Shown piece after piece: positions 35,975-44,435 of a stretch of DNA of 64,000 nt. The notes under the pieces are model-generated. The model was given only the letters and a program-made list of their open reading frames with translations. It had not been told where the DNA came from and searched no databases. The translations under genes were made by a program, and so were the position numbers. Position 1 is the stretch's first letter. Every line of letters starts with the position of its first letter. This DNA is from RUG11462 sp045649405 (GTDB lineage: Bacteria; Bacillota; Clostridia; Oscillospirales; Acutalibacteraceae): contig JAZRPW010000023.1 in assembly GCA_045649405.1 (NCBI GenBank), positions 7,687 through 71,686 of the forward strand. Direction: 5' to 3'.

Positions 35975-36008
35975 GTAAAAGATTGTTAATTTTTTCACAA
36001 TCTTTTAC
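35975..36008. promoter_or_regulatory. Rex-like operator inside a 12-bp inverted repeat
   Basis: TTGTTAA-TTTT-TTCACAA at 35983-36000 fits the Rex operator pattern (TTGTGAA/TTGTTAA half-sites around four A/T bases). Rex represses fermentation genes until NADH is high. The site is nested in a larger perfect repeat, GTAAAAGATTGT (35975-35986) / ACAATCTTTTAC (35997-36008), located about 35 bases after the -10. No T run follows, so it is not a terminator. A further TTCACAA lies at 36020-36026. Confidence 0.7.
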
Positions 36009-36062
36009 CAAAGCAACTATTCACAAGGTTAAAATTCATATTTAGCAAGGAGAAAAAAGATT

Positions 36063-36566
36063 ATGAAAAAGCGTAAGGGTACATTGCCTTTCAAAGGTAC
36101 ACCTGAGCAAGAAGCACAATTGATGCAGGTAATTGAAGCACACAAAGGCGAAGAAGGTGCGTTAATGCCTGTTATGCAGGAAGCACAAGAAATCTATGGC
36201 TACTTACCTATCGAAGTTCAACAAATGATAGCTAAAGGCCTTTGTGTTCCTGTAGAAAAAGTTTACGGTGTTGCAACTTTCTATTCACAGTTTGCACTCA
36301 CACCAAAGGGTAAATATAAAATCTCTGTTTGCCTTGGTACTGCTTGTTACGTAAAAGGCGCTCAAGATGTTCTTGACAGAATTGAGCAAATTTTGGGTAT
36401 TGGCGCAGACGAATGTACTGAAGACGGTAAATTCTCAATCGAAGCTTGTCGTTGTATCGGTGCTTGTGGTCTCGCTCCAGTTCTTACAATCAACGAAGAT
36501 GTTTACGGCAGACTCGAGAAAACAGATGTTGATGATATTCTTAAAAAATATCAAGAAATGGACTAA
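36063..36566 (+). CDS. hydC: NuoE-like [2Fe-2S] subunit of NAD-linked [FeFe] hydrogenase
   Basis: 167 residues, thioredoxin-fold [2Fe-2S] protein of the NuoE/HydC/HndA type. Cluster ligands are Cys90 and Cys95 (CLGTAC) and Cys131 and Cys135 (CIGAC). An N-terminal helical domain with GALMPVMQEAQEIYGYLP precedes it. In trimeric and tetrameric hydrogenases it mediates electron flow to or from the flavin subunit. It is the first gene of the operon, with AAGGAG 8 bases before the ATG, and is separated from its partner subunits by six regulatory genes. Confidence 0.92.
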   Translation: MKKRKGTLPFKGTPEQEAQLMQVIEAHKGEEGALMPVMQEAQEIYGYLPIEVQQMIAKGLCVPVEKVYGVATFYSQFALTPKGKYKISVCLGTACYVKGAQDVLDRIEQILGIGADECTEDGKFSIEACRCIGACGLAPVLTINEDVYGRLEKTDVDDILKKYQEMD

Positions 36567-36592
36567 TATTTTTTACAAATTTGGAGTAAATT

Positions 36593-36937
36593 ATGAAGAT
36601 TAGGGACATTAAAGAATTATTGAATGCAGAAATTCTATGCTATCCCGAAGGGCTTGAAAAAGAGGTAAACTCTGCTTGTGGTTCTGATATGATGAGTGAT
36701 GTTTTAGCTTATGTAAAAGACCAAGCAGTGTTGCTTACAGGACTTCTTAACTCACAGGTTATTAGAACAGCAGAAATGATGGATATGATTTGTGTTGTTT
36801 TTGTAAGAAGCAAAAAACCTACTGATGAAATGTTAGAACTTGCAAAAGAGCACCAAATGGTTGTGCTTTCTACTGACCTTCGTATGTATGACGCTTGCGG
36901 TAAACTTTACCAAGCAGGTCTTGGAAGTGGTGAATAG
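36593..36937 (+). CDS. DRTGG-domain protein (first copy)
   Basis: 114 residues, a small DRTGG-type domain with the pattern KIRDIKELLNAEILCYPEGL at the start, VLAYVKDQAVLLTGL near 40-55 and an ending VVLSTDLRMYDACGKLYQAG. DRTGG domains are thought to bind small ligands and often accompany CBS domains or hydrogenase operons; the ligand is unknown. Spacing of 26 bases from hydC and 2 bases to the next gene indicates co-transcription. Paralogue of the protein at 38640. Confidence 0.8.
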   Translation: MKIRDIKELLNAEILCYPEGLEKEVNSACGSDMMSDVLAYVKDQAVLLTGLLNSQVIRTAEMMDMICVVFVRSKKPTDEMLELAKEHQMVVLSTDLRMYDACGKLYQAGLGSGE

Positions 36938-36939
36938 CA

Positions 36940-37362
36940 GTGAGTGATGTTGTAAATTTCCATTACGAAGTTGATGGTGAAGACTTTACTTCTGCTGGTG
37001 AAGCCAGTGTTAACGTTAAGCGTAAACTTCGTCAATTAGGTATTGACCCAGCAATTATTCGCCGAGTTTCAATTGCAATGTATGAGGGCGAGGTAAATAT
37101 GGTTATCCACGCAAGTGCCGGTTTTGTTGATGTAGATGTTTACAGTGACAAAATTGAAATAACTCTTACCGATGAAGGCCCTGGCATTGAAAACGTTGAA
37201 CTTGCAATGCAGGAAGGTTTTTCAACTGCTCCTGATTATGTTCGTTCACTTGGCTTTGGTGCTGGTATGGGACTTCCTAATATGAAAGGTTACACCGATG
37301 ATATGTCAATTGAGACACAAGTGGGTGTAGGAACAACTATTAAAATGGTTGTAAATTTGTAA
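36940..37362 (+). CDS. Anti-sigma-factor-like GHKL ATPase/Ser kinase
   Basis: 140 residues, starting with GTG at 36940, two bases after the upstream stop. The GHKL fold is visible: N-box-like YEGEVNMVIHA near residue 52, G1 box DEGPGI near 77 and G2-type GFGAGMGLPNMKG near 107, then GVGTTIKMV. This is the form of RsbW/SpoIIAB-type serine kinases that switch partner proteins. In this setting it probably relays hydrogenase or redox status; partners are unknown. Confidence 0.85.
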   Translation: MSDVVNFHYEVDGEDFTSAGEASVNVKRKLRQLGIDPAIIRRVSIAMYEGEVNMVIHASAGFVDVDVYSDKIEITLTDEGPGIENVELAMQEGFSTAPDYVRSLGFGAGMGLPNMKGYTDDMSIETQVGVGTTIKMVVNL

Positions 37363-37375
37363 GGAGGCAAGAGTC

Positions 37376-38671
37376 ATGAGTGAATTTATACACTCTGTTT
37401 CTCTTAATGTTTCTAAATGCAAGGGCTGTACTTCTTGCCTTAGACGTTGCCCAACAGAAGCCATTAGAATTAAAGATGGCCATGCGGTAATTGATTCTGA
37501 GCGTTGTATTGATTGTGGCGAATGCATTAGGGTTTGTCCACACAAAGCAAAAAAAGCAGTTTGTAGCCCGTTTGATAAAATCAATGAGTTCAAGTATAAA
37601 ATAGCACTTCCTGCTCCAAGTCTTTATGGCCAGTTTAACAATCTTGATGATGTTGATTACATTTTGCAAGGACTTTTGGATATTGGTTTTGATGATGTTT
37701 ATGAAGTGTCTTATGCGGCTGAATACATTTCGGCTTACACAAGACAGTACATAAAAGAAAACCAAGACAAAAAGCCGTTTATTTCTTCGGCTTGTCCTGT
37801 AATTGTAAGACTTATAAGTCTTCGTTATCCTTCGCTTTGCGACAACATAATTCCAATTATTCCACCAATGGAGTATGCGGCAATTTGTGCAAGAGCCAAA
37901 GCAAAGGAAAAACACCCGGAACTTAAAGATGAAGATATTGGCGTGTGCTTTATATCTCCTTGTCCTGGCAAATCTTCTTACGTTGTTAACAACGAATCAG
38001 AAGAAAAAGAAAATGTTGATGTAGTGCTTGCCATGAATGATATTTATTTCAGGTTGTTACCTGCAATGAACAAAGCAAATCCTACTGACACACTTTCAAA
38101 ATCAGGCATCATGGGAATGGGCTGGGCTGTTTCTGGCGGAGAGTCGGCATCATTGTTTAGTGATAAACACTTAGCGGCTGACGGGCTTGAAAACGTTATT
38201 CAAGTGCTTGAAGAAATTGATAATGGTAAATTGCCAGACCTTGAGTTTGTTGAGCTTAATGCTTGCAACAGTGGTTGTGTTGGCGGAATTTTAACGGTTG
38301 AAAATCCTTACATTGCAAAAGCAAAAATGCAGGCGTTAAGAAAATTCTTGCCTGTTTCGGGTGCAAGACCAGAAAAGAACATTCCTGACAACATTTATAT
38401 CAAGCAATTGCATGAATATAAACCAATTACACAATTTTCTGACAACATTCAAGAGTCAATGAAATTAATGCAGCAGATTCACACTGTTTGTAGCAATTTG
38501 CCTGAAATTGATTGTGGCTCGTGCGGTGCGCCAACATGTCTCGCTTTTGCAGAAGATGTTGTGCTTCGTGGGGTTGACATCAATAATTGTATTATCAATA
38601 TGAAAGAATATCTTTTCAAAAAACTCGAAGAAAAAAAGGATGAGAGTCTTGACAGTCAAAGCAATTCTTGA
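37376..38671 (+). CDS. HydS-like [FeFe] hydrogenase homologue, putative sensor
   Basis: 431 residues. Two N-terminal [4Fe-4S] motifs (CKGCTSCLRRCP, CIDCGECIRVCP) precede the H-cluster domain with all four cysteines: Cys140 in SSACP, Cys196 in SPCPGK, Cys297 and Cys301 in NACNSGCVGG. The position that is a proton-transfer Cys in catalytic enzymes (TSCCP) is Ala139, the substitution reported for putative sensory hydrogenases. A C-terminal Fe-S domain has CGSCGAPTCLAFAEDV. No PAS domain is present. It is flanked by GHKL and DRTGG proteins, which suggests H2 or redox sensing rather than bulk catalysis. Confidence 0.85.
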   Translation: MSEFIHSVSLNVSKCKGCTSCLRRCPTEAIRIKDGHAVIDSERCIDCGECIRVCPHKAKKAVCSPFDKINEFKYKIALPAPSLYGQFNNLDDVDYILQGLLDIGFDDVYEVSYAAEYISAYTRQYIKENQDKKPFISSACPVIVRLISLRYPSLCDNIIPIIPPMEYAAICARAKAKEKHPELKDEDIGVCFISPCPGKSSYVVNNESEEKENVDVVLAMNDIYFRLLPAMNKANPTDTLSKSGIMGMGWAVSGGESASLFSDKHLAADGLENVIQVLEEIDNGKLPDLEFVELNACNSGCVGGILTVENPYIAKAKMQALRKFLPVSGARPEKNIPDNIYIKQLHEYKPITQFSDNIQESMKLMQQIHTVCSNLPEIDCGSCGAPTCLAFAEDVVLRGVDINNCIINMKEYLFKKLEEKKDESLDSQSNS

Positions 38672-38975
38672 AAATGACATTTTTAAACCAGTTGTGCTTG
38701 TTGATGAAACAAGAGAAATTAAAGGTGCTTACTGTGGCGACCTTTTAAGCTGGGTAATGGGCAGGGCCGAAGAAGACAATGCTTTTGTCACAATAATGAC
38801 AAATGTTAATGTTTTAGCCGTTGCTTCACTTATTAATATGTCTGTTGTAATTGTTTGTGAAAACGCAGAGTTGTCTGACGAGTTTTTGTCAGCGGCAGAA
38901 GATAAAGGTATTAATGTTGTAAAAAGCAGTTTGCCTTCATATGAAACCTGCGTGGCTCTTTCAAAAATAATATAA
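38640..38975 (+). CDS. DRTGG-domain protein (second copy)
   Basis: 111 residues with MRVLTVKAILENDIFKPVVL at the start, YCGDLLSWVMGRAEEDNAFVTIMTNVNVLAVA in the middle (here read in parts) and an ending PSYETCVALSKII. The GDLLSWVMGRA element matches DRTGG-like proteins found near hydrogenases. It overlaps the HydS-like gene by 32 bases if the ATG at 38640 is used; a TTG at 38649 is an alternative. SD AAAAAAGG. Its stop overlaps the next start by one base. Confidence 0.75.
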   Translation: MRVLTVKAILENDIFKPVVLVDETREIKGAYCGDLLSWVMGRAEEDNAFVTIMTNVNVLAVASLINMSVVIVCENAELSDEFLSAAEDKGINVVKSSLPSYETCVALSKII

Positions 38976-39700
38976 TGCAAAGACTATATTATGATTTGCA
39001 CATTCATTCATGCTTGTCACCTTGCGGTGATAATGATATGACTGTGAATAACATTGCCGGAATGGGCAAGTTAGCAGGGCTCCAGATTATGGCGCTTACC
39101 GACCATAATACAACAAAAAATTTGCCTGCGTTTTTCACTGCTTGTGAAAATTATGAAATAGTGCCAATTGGTGGAATGGAACTTACCACTGCTGAAGAAG
39201 TTCATGTTGTGTGTTTGTTTCCAACACTAAAAAGCGCAATGGATTTTGGCAACGCAGTAGATGAAAGGCGAATTAAAATTAAAAACAGGCCTGAAATTTT
39301 CGGCGAGCAGATAATACTTAATGAAGACGATGAGATTATTGGGCATGATGAGAATTTGCTCATCAACGCCACAACCATTTCAATTGATGAGGCATATGAC
39401 CTTGTCAAACAGTTTGATGGAATTTCTTATCCTGCTCACATTGACAGAGATTCAAATGGTATTATTGCAATGCTCGGTGTGTTTCCTGAAACTCCTGATT
39501 TTAAAACTGTTGAGATTTATGATAAATCAAAACAACAGGGTTTAGAAGAGCGATTTGAAGGGTTAAAACACAAAAAGAAAATTTATTGTTCAGATGCTCA
39601 TTATCTTGAAAAGATAAGAGATAAAGAAAATTATTTCGAGTTTGAAGAAAATTTATCTGATGATGAAATACGCAAAGCAGTAATAGAAATATTATCATAA
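38975..39700 (+). CDS. PHP-domain metallo-phosphoesterase-like protein
   Basis: 241 residues. PHP metal-binding motifs are intact: DLHIHSCLSPCGD near residue 8, LTDHNT near 42, a Glu in GGMELTTAEEVHV near 70, YPAHIDRDS near 151 and CSDAHYL near 205. PHP proteins hydrolyse phosphoesters or phosphodiesters. In this operon a role in a signalling nucleotide or phosphoprotein step is possible but unproven. The insertion with two acidic stretches (110-135) is typical of the subfamily found in clostridial hydrogenase loci. Confidence 0.87.
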   Translation: MQRLYYDLHIHSCLSPCGDNDMTVNNIAGMGKLAGLQIMALTDHNTTKNLPAFFTACENYEIVPIGGMELTTAEEVHVVCLFPTLKSAMDFGNAVDERRIKIKNRPEIFGEQIILNEDDEIIGHDENLLINATTISIDEAYDLVKQFDGISYPAHIDRDSNGIIAMLGVFPETPDFKTVEIYDKSKQQGLEERFEGLKHKKKIYCSDAHYLEKIRDKENYFEFEENLSDDEIRKAVIEILS

Positions 39701-39715
39701 GGAAACAGATTAAAA

Positions 39716-40270
39716 GTGAAAGAACTATCGTTAAATATTCTTGACATTGCGCAAAATTCATTAAAAGCAGGCGCTTCGCTTGTTGAAATTTTGCTAAATG
39801 AAAGAGGAAATGTTTTAACAATTGTAATTAATGACAATGGTCATGGAATGTCAAGAGAAGTTTTGCAGGGTGTAACAAATCCGTTTTACACCACAAGAAC
39901 TACTCGTAAAGTTGGGCTTGGAATTCCGTTTTTTAAAGAAGCGGCCGAGCAAACAGGTGGTAGTTTTAGCATTGCTTCTGTTGAAAAACAAGTAGATTCG
40001 CAAAATTGCGGAACACGTGTTACTGCGGTGTTCAAAACCGACAGTATTGACTTTACACCAATCGGTGACATTGTTTCAACAATAATAACTTTAATTCACG
40101 GCTCGCCGGAAGTTGATTTGGTGTTTTTGCACCAAACCGAAAAAGGCAGCGTGTCAATTGACACAAGAGAAATGAGAGAAGTTTTAGGAAATGATGTTCC
40201 GTTGAACAGTTTTGAGGTTATTGAGTATATTCGAAATAGTCTTGAAACTGAATATGAACTAATAAAATAA
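39716..40270 (+). CDS. GHKL ATP-binding protein (histidine kinase-like ATPase, stand-alone)
   Basis: 184 residues, starting with GTG at 39716. N-box LNILDIAQNSLKAGA at the N-terminus, G1 DNGHGM near 42, an F-box-like NPFYTTRTTRK and G2 VGLGIPFFKEAAEQTGG near 63-80. No dimerisation/phosphoacceptor domain or sensor is attached. A C-terminal extension (about 110-184) is unlike standard kinases. It is the second ATPase of the regulatory cassette, directly ahead of the structural genes for the hydrogenase. Confidence 0.82.
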   Translation: MKELSLNILDIAQNSLKAGASLVEILLNERGNVLTIVINDNGHGMSREVLQGVTNPFYTTRTTRKVGLGIPFFKEAAEQTGGSFSIASVEKQVDSQNCGTRVTAVFKTDSIDFTPIGDIVSTIITLIHGSPEVDLVFLHQTEKGSVSIDTREMREVLGNDVPLNSFEVIEYIRNSLETEYELIK

Positions 40271-40299
40271 AAACTTTAATATGAAAGGACCGAAAACAA

Positions 40300-40662
40300 A
40301 TGAAATCTTTAGCTGAACTCGCAGCAATCAGAGAGAGAATGAAAGACAGCGTTATCTTGCGTGAAGGCAGTGCCGCAACTCGTGTAGTAGTTGGTATGGC
40401 AACTTGCGGTATCGCAGCAGGTGCTCGTCCAGTTCTCAACGCTCTTGTACAAGGAGTAGCTGCAAACGACCTTACTGAAAAAGTAACCGTAACTCAAACA
40501 GGTTGTATTGGTATTTGCCAATATGAACCAGTTGTTGAAGTTTATGAGCAAGGTAAAGAAAAAGTTACTTACGTTCATATGGACGCAGAAAAAGCTCAAA
40601 GAGTTGTTGAAGAACACCTCAAAGGCGGCAAAGTTGTAACTGAATACACAATAGGAAAATAA
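40300..40662 (+). CDS. HndB-like ferredoxin-domain subunit
   Basis: 120 residues, thioredoxin-like ferredoxin fold. Three cysteines are seen (Cys36 in ATCGIAAGA, Cys69 and Cys73 in GCIGIC) rather than the usual four, a pattern I associate with HndB-type proteins. It matches small (2Fe-2S) subunits of NAD(P)-linked [FeFe] hydrogenases. SD AAAGGA; the NuoF-like gene follows after 17 bases. Confidence 0.82.
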   Translation: MKSLAELAAIRERMKDSVILREGSAATRVVVGMATCGIAAGARPVLNALVQGVAANDLTEKVTVTQTGCIGICQYEPVVEVYEQGKEKVTYVHMDAEKAQRVVEEHLKGGKVVTEYTIGK

Positions 40663-40679
40663 TTAGGAGGAAATAAATT

Positions 40680-42479
40680 ATGTATCGTGCCCACGTGTTG
40701 ATTTGTGGTGGTACTGGTTGTACATCATCAGGTAGCCCTGCAATTCAAAAAACTCTTGAAGAGCAACTTAAATTGAATGACCTTGAAAATGAAATTAAAG
40801 TTGTTCAAACCGGTTGTTTTGGTCTTTGTGCATTAGGCCCAATTATGATTGTTTACCCAGAAGGTACTTTCTACAGCCGTGTAACAGAAGAAGATGTTAA
40901 AGAAATCGTTGAAGAACATCTCTTAAAAGGTAGAATTGTTGACCGTTTGGTTTACAATGATGCTGCAACAGATGAAATTGTTGAGGAGCAAGCTGTTTCT
41001 CTTAATGATACAGCTTTCTATAAAAAACAAAAGAGAATCGCTCTTAGAAACTGTGGTGTTATTAACCCAGAAGTTATTGATGAATATATCGCAACAGGCG
41101 GTTATTCTGCACTTGGTAAAGTGTTAACAGAAATGACTCCTGAACAAGTAATTCAAGACATTCTTGATTCTGGTCTTCGTGGCCGTGGTGGCGGTGGCTT
41201 CCCAACAGGTCTTAAATGGAAATTGGCTGCTGGTAACCAAGCTGACCAAAAATACGTTTGTTGTAACGCCGACGAAGGTGACCCAGGTGCATTTATGGAC
41301 CGTTCAATCCTTGAAGGTGACCCACACGTTGTTCTTGAATCAATGGCTATTGCTGGTTACGCAATTGGCGCTTCACAAGGTTACATTTATGTTCGTGCTG
41401 AATACCCAATCGCTGTTGACCGTTTGAAAATCGCTATCGCTCAAGCTAGAGAATATGGCCTTTTAGGTAAAGACATTTTCGGTACTGGCTTTGACTTTGA
41501 TATCGACCTTAGACTTGGTGCTGGTGCGTTCGTTTGTGGTGAAGAAACAGCTCTTATGACTTCAATCGAAGGTAACCGTGGTGAGCCAAGACCAAGACCT
41601 CCATACCCAGCAGTTAAAGGTCTTTACGGCAAACCAACAATCCTTAACAACGTTGAAACTTATGCAAATATTACACAAATCATCAACAATGGTGTTGAAT
41701 GGTTTAAAGCAATGGGTACTGAAAAATCAAAAGGTACTAAAGTATTTGCTCTTGGTGGTAAAATCCACAACACTGGTCTTGTTGAAGTACCAATGGGTAC
41801 AACTTTGCGTGAAGTTGTTGAAGAAATTGGTGGCGGCATTCCAGATGGTAAGAAATTTAAAGCTGCTCAAACAGGTGGTCCTTCAGGCGGTTGTATCCCA
41901 CCAGAACATCTTGACATTCCAATCGACTACGATAACCTTATCGAAATCGGTTCAATGATGGGTTCAGGTGGTCTTATCGTAATGGACGAAGACAACTGTA
42001 TGGTTGACATCGCTAAATTCTTCCTTGAATTTACTGTTGATGAATCTTGCGGTAAATGTACACCTTGTCGTGTTGGTACACGTAGACTTCTTGAAATTCT
42101 TGATAAGATTACAAGCGGTAAAGGTACAATGGCTGACATTGACAAACTTGAAGAACTTTCATACTACATCAAAGCAAACTCACTTTGCGGTCTTGGACAA
42201 ACAGCTCCAAACCCTGTTCTTTCAACACTTCGTTACTTTAAAGATGAGTACATTGCTCACGTTAAAGATAAGAAATGTCCAGCAGGCGTTTGTAAAGACC
42301 TTCTTGAATACAAAATTGTTCCTGAACTTTGTAAAGGTTGCTCACTCTGTTCAAGAAAATGTCCAGTTAACGCAATTTCAGGCGAAATCAAGAGCCCATT
42401 TGTTATCGACCAAGATAAATGTATTAAATGTGGTGCTTGTCTCAGCTCATGTAAATTTAATGCTATTATTAAAGGTTAA
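40680..42479 (+). CDS. hydB: NuoF-like flavin/NADH subunit of [FeFe] hydrogenase
   Basis: 599 residues. N-terminal thioredoxin-like [2Fe-2S] domain (CGGTGC, CFGLC), NuoF core with the FMN/NADH loop GRGGGGFPTG beginning at Gly168, an ESL/SLBB region and the [4Fe-4S] site Cys457, 460, 463 (CGKCTPC) with Cys503. The C-terminus carries two ferredoxin-type motifs CKGCSLCSRKCP and CIKCGACLSSC. This is the HydB/HndC architecture, the flavin site where NAD(H) and ferredoxin electrons meet in bifurcating enzymes. Confidence 0.95.
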   Translation: MYRAHVLICGGTGCTSSGSPAIQKTLEEQLKLNDLENEIKVVQTGCFGLCALGPIMIVYPEGTFYSRVTEEDVKEIVEEHLLKGRIVDRLVYNDAATDEIVEEQAVSLNDTAFYKKQKRIALRNCGVINPEVIDEYIATGGYSALGKVLTEMTPEQVIQDILDSGLRGRGGGGFPTGLKWKLAAGNQADQKYVCCNADEGDPGAFMDRSILEGDPHVVLESMAIAGYAIGASQGYIYVRAEYPIAVDRLKIAIAQAREYGLLGKDIFGTGFDFDIDLRLGAGAFVCGEETALMTSIEGNRGEPRPRPPYPAVKGLYGKPTILNNVETYANITQIINNGVEWFKAMGTEKSKGTKVFALGGKIHNTGLVEVPMGTTLREVVEEIGGGIPDGKKFKAAQTGGPSGGCIPPEHLDIPIDYDNLIEIGSMMGSGGLIVMDEDNCMVDIAKFFLEFTVDESCGKCTPCRVGTRRLLEILDKITSGKGTMADIDKLEELSYYIKANSLCGLGQTAPNPVLSTLRYFKDEYIAHVKDKKCPAGVCKDLLEYKIVPELCKGCSLCSRKCPVNAISGEIKSPFVIDQDKCIKCGACLSSCKFNAIIKG

Positions 42480-42494
42480 GGGAGGAAAAAAGCA

Positions 42495-44243
42495 ATGTTA
42501 AATTTGAAAATCAACGGCATTGGTGTGCAAGTAGAAGAAGGCGCAACTGTCCTTGAGGCAGCAAGAAAAGCTGGAATCGAAATTCCTACCCTTTGCTACA
42601 TGAAAAAAATTAATGAAATCGGTGCTTGCCGTATTTGTATGGTAGAAGTACAAGAAATGCGTGGTCCAGAACTCGGACCTGCAAGAATGGTAACAGCTTG
42701 TGTTTACCCTGTTACTGAAGGTATGGTTGTTAAAACTAATACTGAAAAAGTTATTGCTTCAAGAAAAACAACTCTTGAAATGATTCTTTCAACACACAAT
42801 CGTTCTTGCCTTTCATGCGTTCGTTCAGGTAACTGCGAATTGCAAACTCTTTGCTATGAATATGGCATTGAAAACCCAGGCAACTATGATGGTGCTTTCC
42901 CAGAAAGCATTTATGATGATAGCGCAATTCATATGATTAGAGACAACTCTAAATGTATTCTTTGCCGTCGTTGTGTTGCTGCTTGTAACGAGCAAGAAGT
43001 TGGCGTTATCGGCGCTAACGACCGTGGTTTTGATACACACATCGGTTGCGTTTATGATAAAGAATTAGACGCAGTTGATTGTATTTCTTGTGGTCAATGT
43101 ATTGTTAACTGCCCAACAGGTGCTTTAACTGAAAGAGATGACACACAAAAAGTATTTGACGCAATTGCTGACGAAACAAAAACAGTTATCGTTCAAACTG
43201 CTCCTGCAGTTCGTGCTGCTTTAGGCGAAGAATTCGGCATGGAAATCGGTACTGATGTTGAAGGCAAAATGGTTGCTGCACTCAAACGCCTTGGCTTTGA
43301 CAAAGTGTTTGATACAAACACAGCTGCTGACTTCACAATCATGGAAGAAGGTACAGAACTTATCAACCGTGTAACAAATGGTGGCGTTCTTCCTATGATT
43401 ACTTCATGTTCACCAGGTTGGATTAAATATTGTGAATATCATTATCCAGAATTTATTCCAAACCTTTCAACATGTAAATCACCACAAAATATGTTTGGTG
43501 CTCTTATTAAATCATGGTACGCTGAAAAATATGACTTGAATCCTGATGATATCGTTGTTGTTTCAGTAATGCCTTGTACAGCTAAAAAGTTCGAAGTTCA
43601 AAGAGATGAGCTTAGAGCTGATGTTGATATTTCTATTACAACAAGAGAACTCGCTCGTATGATTAAACGTGCAGGTATTCAGTTCACAAAACTCCCTGAT
43701 GAAGAGTTTGATAGCCCACTCGGCGAAGCAACTGGTGCTGCTGTAATCTTCGGTGCAACTGGTGGTGTTATGGAAGCAGCGCTCAGAACTGCTTATGAAG
43801 TTATCACAAAATCAACATTAGATGATGTTGACTTCACAGCTGTTCGTGGTACAGAACCAGTTAAAGTTACTGAAATCAAAGTAGGCGACTTAAACATCAA
43901 AGTTGGTGTTGCTTCTGGTGCTAAAGCTGCTAAAGAATTGCTCGAAAGAGTAAAGGCTGGCGAAGAGTTTACATTTATCGAAATCATGGGTTGCCCAGGT
44001 GGTTGTGTAAACGGCGGTGGCCAACCAATTCAACCAACTTCAGTAAGACAAACTGTTGACCTTAAAGCAGAACGTGCAAAAGCTCTTTACACAAATGATG
44101 CTAACAAGGCAATCAGAAAATCTCACGAAAACCCATTCGTAAAAGAAGTTTATGCTGATTATCTTGGCGAACCAAACTCACATAAAGCGCATGAAATTCT
44201 TCATACAACTTATGTTGACCGTTCAAAAGATGTTATTATGTAA
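42495..44243 (+). CDS. hydA: [FeFe] hydrogenase catalytic subunit (HydA/HndD type)
   Basis: 582 residues. N-terminal plant-type [2Fe-2S] domain (CYMKKINEIGACRICMVEV), a His-Cys3 cluster site (HNRSCLSCVRSGNC), two [4Fe-4S] motifs (CILCRRCVAAC, CISCGQCIVNCP) and the H-cluster domain. Its motifs are L1 TSCSPGW (Cys305), L2 MPCTAKKFE (Cys361) and L3 MGCPGGCVNGGG (Cys500, Cys504). L1 has Ser306 where many hydrogenases have a second Cys. With hydB and hydC it should form a cytoplasmic NADH-linked, possibly electron-bifurcating enzyme releasing H2. SD GGGAGG. Confidence 0.96.
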   Translation: MLNLKINGIGVQVEEGATVLEAARKAGIEIPTLCYMKKINEIGACRICMVEVQEMRGPELGPARMVTACVYPVTEGMVVKTNTEKVIASRKTTLEMILSTHNRSCLSCVRSGNCELQTLCYEYGIENPGNYDGAFPESIYDDSAIHMIRDNSKCILCRRCVAACNEQEVGVIGANDRGFDTHIGCVYDKELDAVDCISCGQCIVNCPTGALTERDDTQKVFDAIADETKTVIVQTAPAVRAALGEEFGMEIGTDVEGKMVAALKRLGFDKVFDTNTAADFTIMEEGTELINRVTNGGVLPMITSCSPGWIKYCEYHYPEFIPNLSTCKSPQNMFGALIKSWYAEKYDLNPDDIVVVSVMPCTAKKFEVQRDELRADVDISITTRELARMIKRAGIQFTKLPDEEFDSPLGEATGAAVIFGATGGVMEAALRTAYEVITKSTLDDVDFTAVRGTEPVKVTEIKVGDLNIKVGVASGAKAAKELLERVKAGEEFTFIEIMGCPGGCVNGGGQPIQPTSVRQTVDLKAERAKALYTNDANKAIRKSHENPFVKEVYADYLGEPNSHKAHEILHTTYVDRSKDVIM

Positions 44244-44255
44244 TTAAACATTTTA

Positions 44256-44294
44256 AACCCCCACACTCACTCGAGCGTGGGGGTTGTTTTTGTT
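44256..44294 (+). terminator. Terminator of the hydrogenase operon
   Basis: AACCCCCACACTC, short loop, GAGCGTGGGGGTT, then TGTTTTTG. Confidence 0.9.
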
Positions 44295-44320
44295 TGTAAA
44301 TTAAAATTATGTGTTTTTAC

Positions 44321-44412
44321 CGTCATTCTGAGCGAAGTGAAACGAAGTCGAAGAATCTTTTGCTTTAAGATGGTTCGACTCCGTGCTTTCGCACTCTGCT
44401 CACCATGACACG
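44321..44412. repeat. TIR short interspersed element, copy C
   Basis: Begins CGTCATTCTGAGCG and ends CTCACCATGACACG. It shares AAGTCGAAGAATCTT and AAGATGGTT with copy A, plus an extra segment GACTCCGTGCTTTCGCACTC with a small hairpin. Confidence 0.85.
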
Positions 44413-44435
44413 AAATAAGATTGCTTTTTATCCAC

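Noticed and set aside
35975..36008. 12-bp inverted repeat as an intrinsic terminator
   Set aside because: No T run follows, and the repeat lies between the promoter and first gene of the operon with a Rex-like core; an operator is more likely.
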